A stretch of DNA of 41,066 bases from Leishmania donovani (Eukaryota; Euglenozoa; Kinetoplastea; Trypanosomatida; Trypanosomatidae): the NCBI RefSeq assembly GCF_000227135.1, contig NC_018240.1:608749-649814 (forward strand), read 5' to 3'. This document shows, in pieces, positions 1-7,834 of the stretch. The stretch's first letter is position 1. Every line of letters starts with the position of its first letter. A program made the translations under genes and the position numbers. The notes beneath the pieces were generated by a model, which searched no databases, was not told the DNA's origin, and saw only the letters and a list, made by a program, of their open reading frames with translations.

Positions 1-122
1 GGCGGACGTGGAAGATGGAGACAGCGTCCTCCGCACCCCCAGACAACAGCGCCGTCCTGAAGCTGGCCGCGTGAGGCGCAAAATGCGAGCACCGCGCGCG
101 CGCTGCCAAGCACAGCTTGCAT
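1..122 (-). CDS. Possible 5' end of a further minus-strand gene, cut by the window edge
   Basis: A minus-strand ATG at 122 opens a frame of about 40 codons that runs off the left edge without a stop. The translation starts MQAVLGSARAVLAFCASRGQ and is not simple-sequence, unlike most spacer frames here. Just upstream on the minus strand is a pyrimidine-rich stretch (about 140-200) and an AG at 128-129, compatible with a trans-splice acceptor and a very short 5'UTR. The orientation fits the cluster. The fragment is too short to assign a family, and chance openness cannot be excluded. Confidence 0.3.
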   Translation of the reverse strand, partial: MQAVLGSARAVLAFCASRGQLQDGAVVWGCGGRCLHLPRP

Positions 123-309
123 GGTGCCTCACGCCCAGACAAGGCATCGAGAGGTGAGAGGAGCACGAATGATGGACGGAAAAGACGCGAAGAGATCCAC
201 ACCAATCAGCCCAAAGGTGCATGCGCGCGAAATACGCGGCATCTCCCACGTCCGACCGGGTGGGCTGATGAGGCACAGGCGCCGGAAGCGTGACGAGAGC
301 ATGCCGAAT

Positions 310-765
310 NNNNNNNNNNNNNNNNNNNNNNNNNNNNNNNNNNNNNNNNNNNNNNNNNNNNNNNNNNNNNNNNNNNNNNNNNNNNNNNNNNNNNNNNNNN
401 NNNNNNNNNNNNNNNNNNNNNNNNNNNNNNNNNNNNNNNNNNNNNNNNNNNNNNNNNNNNNNNNNNNNNNNNNNNNNNNNNNNNNNNNNNNNNNNNNNNN
501 NNNNNNNNNNNNNNNNNNNNNNNNNNNNNNNNNNNNNNNNNNNNNNNNNNNNNNNNNNNNNNNNNNNNNNNNNNNNNNNNNNNNNNNNNNNNNNNNNNNN
601 NNNNNNNNNNNNNNNNNNNNNNNNNNNNNNNNNNNNNNNNNNNNNNNNNNNNNNNNNNNNNNNNNNNNNNNNNNNNNNNNNNNNNNNNNNNNNNNNNNNN
701 NNNNNNNNNNNNNNNNNNNNNNNNNNNNNNNNNNNNNNNNNNNNNNNNNNNNNNNATACAGCACC
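310..765. other. Assembly gap (456 N), probably a real sized gap
   Basis: The flanks do not duplicate each other, unlike the approximately 99-base N runs elsewhere. The right flank starts inside a SIDER-like element, so the missing sequence should include that element's downstream end. Confidence 0.8.
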
Positions 766-1250
766 GGCCACACGCCACACCGCACCCCCGCCCCACACAT
801 CCGCGCCGTGCGCAGAGGCAGCAGCAGACACACGCCGGCACAGCAGTGCGCCGACTCAGTCAGCTGAGCACGGCCGCCGCCTCACACTCTACGCAGACCC
901 TCTCTGCCGGTCGCCACCTGCTGCGTCCCTCGGGGGTGTCCCAGGCCCCCACCCACCCACCCCACACACACACACCAGTAGGCAGTGAGCGTCGGGCGGG
1001 ATGCGTTCGAGTCACGCGGAAGCTTCGCCCATCACATGGATGGCGCAAGCGTGTGCGCTGTCGCAGGTCGCTCTGGCCTCTCTGCGTCGTGGGCACGGGA
1101 ACCCCCGTCACCACCCGAAGTGGTTCGGCATGGGCAGGGCTGGAAAAAAAACGAGGAGGGGGAGGGCTGCTTCGGCTTCTCACCCACCCACACACACACA
1201 GAATGGGAGGTGTGCGTGTGCAGTGGAGCCTGTGAGACTACGCTGAGGTG
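766..1250 (-). mobile_element. SIDER-like degenerate retroposon, copy 1 (3' end lost in gap)
   Basis: This is a near-identical member of a four-copy family (others at about 12227-12745, 21120-21650 and 29990-30810). Shared blocks include the segment with gactcagtcagctgagcacg (about 853) and the segment with cacccgaagtggttcggca (about 1113-1131). It has no coding capacity. Its size of about 0.5 kb, GC richness, dispersal and location 1.2 kb downstream of a stop on the same strand match what is known of Leishmania SIDER2 elements. The class name and 5'-to-3' direction are inferred, not proven. Confidence 0.6.
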
Positions 1251-2025
1251 GGCTGCATCATCCGGGAGGCCGGCGAAGAGGAGAGAACGGAAGAGAATAG
1301 GAAGTAGGAAACACACTGTTAGGAAAGAGGTGCAGAAAAAAGAGGTCAGCGAAGTAAACCTTGTGAGAGGGCGCGCGCACAGAGGACCCTCTGCAGTTGC
1401 TGTGTAGAGGCATGTTGGGTGGTGGTCTAAAGCAGGTTGTAAAGCAGCAACCACTCCGCTTCGCAATCGACTCCCTGTTCCGTATGCATGCCACCCACAT
1501 ACGCCTTCTCCTTCACCGGCTTGACGGCACAAGCATACTGGGGTCGCAACTGCTGTGCGTTCCTCTACAAAAACGAGCGTGAGTTGTGAGAGGGGAGTGG
1601 GTCTGGGCATGCGACGATCCGCACAAACGACCGCACTCTTCCCCTTCCCTCTCCTCCCTCCTCCTTTGCCATCAGCAGCAGCACACGCAACTTCACTACT
1701 GAGGGATCACACTGGTCGACATCTTCTAGTGGGAGGCTCAGCAGGGGGGGGGGAGGTGGAGGCGTTCCTCCGTGTGAGACAAGAACCAAAGAAAGCGCAA
1801 GAGGTAAGGGACAAAATAAGGGCGTCGCGGAGACGACGGGGAGGGCGAACTGAGTTACAACAACAAGTGAGCGCGGTACGTTCCTGTCGACCGCTGTGAG
1901 TCGCCGTTGCCATCACCACCCGTCCACCACCACCATCATCACCGATCGTCGTCCGCAGCCCGCACTCTTTCGAGCGTTCACAGGCAGAGAACATAATTAG
2001 CCACACACGCACACACGCGCATGTA

Positions 2026-2047
2026 GATATATATATATATATATATA
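2026..2047. repeat. (TA)n dinucleotide run
   Basis: An uninterrupted alternating AT tract lies in the presumed 3'UTR of the phosphatase. Comparable tracts occur near 12856-12900, 36684-36701, 38769-38790 and 40418-40460. Confidence 0.9.
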
Positions 2048-2471
2048 GAAGCTTGTAAGAGAGAAGAGCACGAGAAGACAACATCATCCTCACAAACTCA
2101 ACAGCGCGGGAGGGAGGGAGAGGGAGGTGAGCGGGGGTGGGGGTGGGGATTACAACAACAAAGCCAAAGGAAGGGAAGGAAGGGAGCCCAGCACACAGGC
2201 CGCTGCGTATGCACGTGGGCTATAGGTGTATACGGTATGCCTGTGTGTGCTTGTACTCGGTGTGTATGGAGAGGAAGGTGGGCCTGTATTATGCGTGTGT
2301 GTGTGTGTGTGATGGAGCATGGGAGAGGCCTCGAGCCTTAGAGGGTGGGCAGGAACTCGTACGGCTGCTGTGCGCCGACTATGATGTCATTCACCAACGC
2401 ACATACCTATATTCGCTCCACCCTTTCCTTTTCTTCGCTTACATAAAACAGCAGATATGTTCCGATACACA

Positions 2472-4668
2472 TCATGTGAACATGTGAGCGTACGCAAAGT
2501 CCGTCTTGCGGGCTGGCGCGGTCTCGTTCTTTTCTGCGCTATCGTACTGCTGCACTATGGGCCGCCGGGAGCACCCCTTTATAAGAAGAACGGCTCCCTT
2601 ATTCCCGTTGACACCGCAGTAATTCGGTGCGGAGAAGATCGTCAAGACGCGGTCGTTGTGAGTCCACATGTGGCCCTCCATCGCCACCTGGTGCGCGCGG
2701 CAGATAAAATCGAAGTTGTTGTCGGCGCAGAATCGGTTCGAGGCTGATGGGCCAAACAAGAAGCCGCAGCCGCGAGGGTTCTGCTCGTACATGGCCACCT
2801 CGTTCGTTGGGTCCGACCAGAGAAGCCCTGCGATAAGGTCATCCTCCGCGGCCGTGATGTTGCCGCAGCTGTAATTGTGCCGCTCCAGGGCGCAGATATC
2901 CTCCACATTCTGCAAAACCGGCGAGAGGCCGCCGTGCGTCACAAAGAAGCGCATGTACAGTGTCTGCACAATCGCGGCCAGCGGTAGGTCGAGGAACACC
3001 TTGTTCACGGCGCTCCACACCGCCGTCCCGGCCGCGGCGCCCAGCGACGACGTCGCCTCCGTCAAGAAGCCGTACACGCGCGACGTCTTCTCCTCCTCGT
3101 GGTTGCCACGCGTCAGGTAAACTAGCGTCGGGTATTCCACCTTCAGTGCCAGCAGCAGCAGCACCACCTCCAGGCTGTGCGGGCCGCGGTCCACGTAGTC
3201 ACCCATGAACAGGAAGCGGCGGTCGCGTCCGTCGGGGGTGCACCGCCACCCNNNNNNNNNNNNNNNNNNNNNNNNNNNNNNNNNNNNNNNNNNNNNNNNN
3301 NNNNNNNNNNNNNNNNNNNNNNNNNNNNNNNNNNNNNNNNNNNNNNNNNNTGCACCGGCGCCGGTCGTACTGCTGGCAGAGCACGCTCGTGTAGAGGTCC
3401 TGGAACTGGCCGTGGATGTCGCCCACCACCACCAGCGTGTCGTGCGCTACCACCTCCAGCTCCAGCAGCGTTGGCTCCTTCACTAGCACCGCCGTCGCCG
3501 CAGCGCACAGCTTCATGATGTAGTCCTCGTTGAAGAAGCTCGCCTGCGTGTACTCGTCGCCGTCCTTCTGCGATGCCGTCGGGGCACCGACGTCGCCGCG
3601 CTCGCCACGGCGCAGCAGCCACTCGATCAGCGGCAAAAACTCTCCGCTGTGTGGCGTCGCACCGAAGAAGTCAAACGTCCGCTTGTGCTGTACCCCTTCT
3701 TCCTCTTGGAAGTCCGGCGTGCTTGACAGGCTAGTGCCGCCTGCCACCGCCTCCAACACTGAGGAAAAGCTTCTGTTAGAGAGCAGGTGCTCCCGGGTTC
3801 GGTCTGTTGGACTGCGCAGAGGGTCGGGCAGGCGGTTGCTGGTCTTGGCTTCGCTGATGGCGAGCGTAGACGGGCGTTCGGCCATCGCCACCGACGGCCG
3901 CGAGTGAGGGGGGCTCGTGGGGTGCCGCAGCTTCCATGGTATGGCCGGTCGGCGATCGGGGAAGGGCTCGTGAATCTGATGGGCGCGCCGTGGCTGCAAC
4001 GCTGGCGGGGCAGGCGGTGAAGGTGCTGTGCTAATCTTAGGGGGGAGTCGCACGCACGGCAGTGGTATTGTGGTGCGGCTCTCGGTGGAGGACCTCGTCG
4101 TACCGCCGCCGCCAGTACTACGGCTGCCGGCCCCCATTGACGTAGTTGCATCCTCTACCGTGGCAGGGGCACTCGCCCATTCAACCGGGCTCGCTGGTGA
4201 CTTTTCAGGCGCCGCCGCGGTTGTAGGCTCATGCGCTGGTGAGGTGGTGATGAGTGTGGAGAGCCGGCGCGCGATTCGCTCCAACGCGTCTGGCAGCGCT
4301 GATCGCGCACCAGAGCGCTCGGACGAGAGGGTTGGCTGCGCCGGCGGTGAAGTCTTTGGTGTTACTGCACCAGCGTGCTGATCGCCACTGTCGTTACCGC
4401 AGTAGCTGCTGCCGTTTTCACTGGCTCTGAACAGGGGTGACAGCGACGAGGATGACGCTGCCGCGGCAGTCGCTGGGGTGGCTGCTGAGACACTACCGGC
4501 GCCGAAGGTGCTGAAGAGAATGTTCTCGCTGTTCTTGAACGGGTCGTCATGGCGTTGTAGGGTTGGTGAAGAGAAGGGCGAGCGAGGCGCATGCGAATTG
4601 GTGTTCGGGAATATTTTCGACGGCGAGTGCGTCCGCCTGGTCGAGCGGTCGAACGGGTGACTCGACAT
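2472..4668 (-). CDS. PPP-family serine/threonine protein phosphatase, copy A (interrupted by a spurious N run)
   Basis: A metal-dependent Ser/Thr phosphatase of the PP1/PP2A/PP2B superfamily. Start chosen at the ATG at 4668 (MSSHPFDRS), because the frame upstream is simple-sequence. The N run 3252-3350 hides an overlap: joining 3351 directly to 3238 gives 2085 nt, i.e. 694 aa. In that numbering residues 1 to about 320 are Ser/Thr/Pro-rich and probably disordered, and the catalytic core follows. GDIHG is at 416-420, GDYVDRG at 452-458, GNHE at 484-487, the metal-ligand His of THGG near 541, RAHQ at 620-623 and SAPNYCG at 642-648, so all core PPP metal and phosphate ligands are present. The long N-terminal extension is unusual compared with PP1 (about 330 aa). 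The central DNA is almost identical to copy B at 31.5-35 kb, while the N- and C-termini differ. Substrate and subfamily are unknown. Confidence 0.9.
3252..3350. other. Spurious 99-N gap inside phosphatase copy A
   Basis: Using copy B as a guide, left-flank bases 3239-3251 realign, with terminal errors, to right-flank bases 3351-3363. The two contig ends therefore overlap by about 13 bases. Removing the N run and one overlap copy restores a continuous frame. Confidence 0.75.
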
Positions 4669-6335
4669 GACAGACGGATGCGTCGAGCAACAACAGCCAC
4701 AAACGAAAGAAGCAAGCAAACGAAGAGCCGTGAAAAGAACCACCACCACCACCACAAAGCGAAGCAGGCAGCAGGCAGCAGGGGTGGCAGCGTACGGGCT
4801 GTATTGGGTGGTGGTGGTGGTGTTGGGGGGGGGGGACACGTGAAAGGAATCAGCAGTACAAAGCGCAGGGGCACGGCCAACGGCCGCTTTACATGGGGGG
4901 AGGGGGGGGGGCGCACGTCCACACACGGACACGGAGCGAGCGCGAGAGCGAGTCGCTTTCAAAGTGGAAACAAATACAAAAGAGACGCAACAACAACAGA
5001 AAGCAGAGGCGGGAAAGAAGGAGGGGGGAGAAGGGAGAGGAGAGAGGGTGGCGTGTGTGTGTGTGTGTGTATGTCTGTCTGGAGTGACGGGCGTGGGAGA
5101 AGTGAGGCGACAGGAAAGGACACGCACCGCACGTACGCACGCGCAAACACACACACACACAAACACGCCAGGCTTGGGGGAGGGAAAGGATGGTGGGTGT
5201 GAGTCGCTGAGGTGGTCGTGGCTTTGGGAAGTCGCCACAAGACTTCGATCGCGCCTTCTTCGTCGATAGTGACAGCGATGAGGTTAAGGAGGGGGTCCGC
5301 TTCCGCACGCGCTGCTCTCCTCCCACCTCACCGGCGTGAGGTGCAAGCAGCTGGAGCACAAAGACACAGAAGCAAAGAACACACCAGAATCTGTATGCTC
5401 GTGCGCCAGAGAAGGAACGAAAGAAATCGTGGCAGTGATGCTGACCGTACCCCTCTTCGTATAAGTGCTTGAGGGAACCGTTCGTGGGTACGCGATGCCG
5501 AGGTACTCGCTGTTCGATGGGCCAACCTATCCATCGCGTATGTGTGCGTGACGATAAGGTGGATGAGAAGCAGTGCAGTCATGCGAGGCAGTGCCCAAGA
5601 AGGAAAGAATGGAGACAGGAGGAGAAGAGCGAAGCAGATAAGAGCAGCGGCGCACACGCGCGCACGCACGCACGTACACACATACACACACACGCACAAC
5701 ACGAAAGAAACAGCAGGGAAGCCTGAGGTCAGCATGGACAGTTGGCACGCCGTCGTCATGTTTCTGCCATTTCTGCTCTTTCTTCTCGGCCGAGCACGCG
5801 ATGTCTCTGCTTCGCTGTTTGCCGCTCCGCTCTCGCTGTTCGCTTGTTGTTCACCTGAACCGTATTGAACACCAACGCAGAGTGCACACACAAGCCCACC
5901 AACACGTCCCATCACATGGGCACTCACCACTGCCGACAGCATTGACACCGTCGCGGTATCCCTCGTGCGTTGGCTTCCGTCACCTCCCCCACTCCCCGCA
6001 TTCAACGGGCATCTTCCCCGCATAGGCGCGACAAGCCTGATCGACTGCTTGGCGTCGAAGCGGAAAGGGAGGCTGCGAGAAATACGGGAGGGCGTGAGAC
6101 GCTAGTCACGGCGCGCAGCACTGGCAGCAGCACCGGCCCACTTCAACGCACAGACACAGCCGCTTACCTGTAACCCTTGTTCTCTGTCTTACGGTTGCTG
6201 CGGAACGGCTGCTTGCTGCCGCTGCGGCTTTGGCTGTGACTTGGGTGTCGCCCCATCCGTCTTCAGTGCTGCGTCTGCTGCTAGGTGGAGAAGGTGACCA
6301 CACTTCACAATGTCGGCTGGAGCGCGTGTGCCAAG
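4669..6335. other. Spacer between the short ORF at 6.3-6.7 kb and phosphatase copy A
   Basis: No supported gene. It contains C/G homopolymers (about 4825-4838, 4896-4911), (TG)n at about 5053-5071 and (CA)n at about 5148-5162 and 5680-5697. The minus strand is pyrimidine-rich just upstream of the phosphatase and probably supplies its splice-acceptor tract, but no single AG could be chosen. A minus frame of 231 codons at 5328-6023 is rich in Cys, Leu and Val from repeats and is not convincing. Confidence 0.6.
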
Positions 6336-6737
6336 TTAGCGCTCTGCGGCCATATGCTGCACGATGGGGTCGCTAAACGCGATGGTGGTAGGCTTATTGA
6401 GCTTCTTGCGGAAGAAGGAAGAGCAAAGGACGGAGAGGAGCGTGTCGTAGCCCTTGGAGTTGATCTGCAGCCTCTTCATCAGTTCTGCATTGTAGCCGTC
6501 GGCCCGCTGCATCAAGACGTGATACGTTCTTCGGCCCAGAAGCGCACCTTTTTTCTTGACGGAGCTTGTGGTAGTTGCCGAGCTTCCTTGAACACAGCGC
6601 CGAGTCGGGTGACGAGGGGCCGGTGAGGCGGCGGCGGCAGCCGTCGTTGCTGGGGTACTGGCTGTGGCGATGTCGAAGACCTCGACAGTGCTCGCCTTCG
6701 CGTCCTCGTCGAGCAAGTCGAGGGCCAGCTCCACCAT
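6336..6737 (-). CDS. Short conserved-looking ORF of unknown function, possibly the 3' part of a broken gene
   Basis: An ATG at 6737 opens 133 codons ending in TAA (start MVELALDLLDEDAKASTVEV). The protein has an acidic N-terminus, an Ala/Thr/Pro-rich linker (about residues 23-55) and a basic, structured-looking second half ending near VQHMAAER. No family was recognised. Upstream the same frame stays open from about 7115 down to 6765 and is separated from this ORF only by a TGA at 6762-6764. The stretch just before the TGA (about 6765-6870) also reads like protein, including NVIIVCYHAVIENAMSLTME. I see no polypyrimidine tract close to the 6737 ATG. It may be an independent small gene, a pseudogene with a premature TGA, or a consensus error. 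Confidence 0.45.
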   Translation of the reverse strand: MVELALDLLDEDAKASTVEVFDIATASTPATTAAAAASPAPRHPTRRCVQGSSATTTSSVKKKGALLGRRTYHVLMQRADGYNAELMKRLQINSKGYDTLLSVLCSSFFRKKLNKPTTIAFSDPIVQHMAAER

Positions 6738-7115
6738 AATTGGCCTGTTGCCCAACCCAGGTCAGGTAATCGTCTCCATCGTCAAGGACATCGCATTCTC
6801 AATGACAGCATGGTAACACACAATGATGACGTTGCGCATCATGCCGCCTTCGATCACGGGGCCGAGAGTCGGCCAGCCGCGAAAGACGTGCACGCATTCG
6901 CTTGATTCGGAATGCGAAGTTGTGGAGAAAGGGAGAAGACCAGAGGCGCTGACCACCGAAGCACACCTGCCCATCCACGATGGTGGGCGCGTGTCTGACA
7001 AGGGTTGCGAGAGAGTGGATGGGTGAGTAGTGGAGGGCAGGGGAGTTGCTGGGCAGAAAAATGGCGACAGCAGTTGGATAGCGAAACGAAAGGAGACGCC
7101 GTTAAAACGGCGACA
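6738..7115 (-). pseudogene. In-frame upstream extension ending in TGA; candidate 5' remnant of the 6336-6737 gene
   Basis: The minus frame of the downstream ORF is open from the codon after a TGA at 7116-7118 to the TGA at 6762-6764. Its later part (about 6765-6900) is amino-acid diverse and protein-like, while its earlier part is Pro/Ser/Thr-rich and may be non-coding. The first ATG in frame is at about 6974. A single base change at 6762-6764 would join both parts. The disabling TGA and the split are seen directly. That the two parts were once a single gene is inference. Confidence 0.3.
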
Positions 7116-7834
7116 TCAGAAGGGCCCCATTCACGAGAGCGGCACCGTTAGGGCGCAGCAGCAGCAGCACGGCATTCGGGCGCTGCCGCACCCACACAGG
7201 AAAAAAGGGCTCAGTGCCCTTGTTCTACCTGCTTCATTAGACCAGGCAAGAGACACTCATAACAGGGGAGGGGGAGGGGTTCGTTGCTGCCCAGCCACGC
7301 ATGCACACACGCTCGCGCTCGTCATGCCCGAGGCACTTGTTCCTCATCCCCGCGTCTGCCCCTCCCCACCCCCCACCAGGCACATGCCCCCCTTCCATCG
7401 AGCAGGCAGAGTCTCCGACTATCAAAGAAAGAGGAGGTGATGGAGAGAGAGACGCCGGAGAGGAAGGGGGACGATATTACTTTGTTCGTTCGTGGCTCGA
7501 CATGACAGAGACACACATCAGTGGGTCACGTTTACATACACCGATGCGCATACACCTGCCAGCCTGCCTGCACAGGTGCACCAAGGCATAAGGGCAGGGA
7601 AGAGCGCCAAGACCCCTCCCCCTCCCCCAAAAAAAGAAGTCCCCGCCGCGCAGGTCATCTAATATACATGTCACCCACGCCATCCTCAGCGAGAGAGAGA
7701 GAGGCAAACACGCACACACACACACACGCCACAACCATGCGCGGACGTGCAAACTGCATTCCCTCCACCCACCCCCACACCACCACTGTAGACGATGTTG
7801 CTGCTTTTCCTTTTCTTCGCTCTGTTGGCAGCGA
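7116..7834. other. Spacer / presumed 3'UTR of the DRC11-like gene
   Basis: No supported gene. It has a G-rich tract (about 7265-7280), a C-rich segment (about 7360-7395), an A/C-rich run (about 7615-7637) and (CA)n near 7710-7727. By position it is the 3'UTR of the gene ending at 7835. Confidence 0.6.

Larger units (their letters stand above)
123..2471. other. Spacer / presumed 3'UTR of phosphatase copy A
   Basis: I see no credible gene here. The stretch holds a 456-base N gap (310-765), one SIDER-like element (766 to about 1250), a (TA)n run at about 2026-2047, G-rich tracts near 1745 and 2108-2150, and a (TG)n run near 2293-2311. Frames longer than 100 codons in this interval are low-complexity or lie inside the repeat. 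By position it would be the 3'UTR of the phosphatase ending at 2472 plus the intergenic region before the possible gene at the left edge. Confidence 0.6.

Noticed and set aside
5328..6023. 231-codon minus-strand frame in the spacer
   Set aside because: Composition is dominated by Cys/Val/Leu runs translated from (CA)n and CT-rich repeats, with no recognisable domain and no fitting acceptor.
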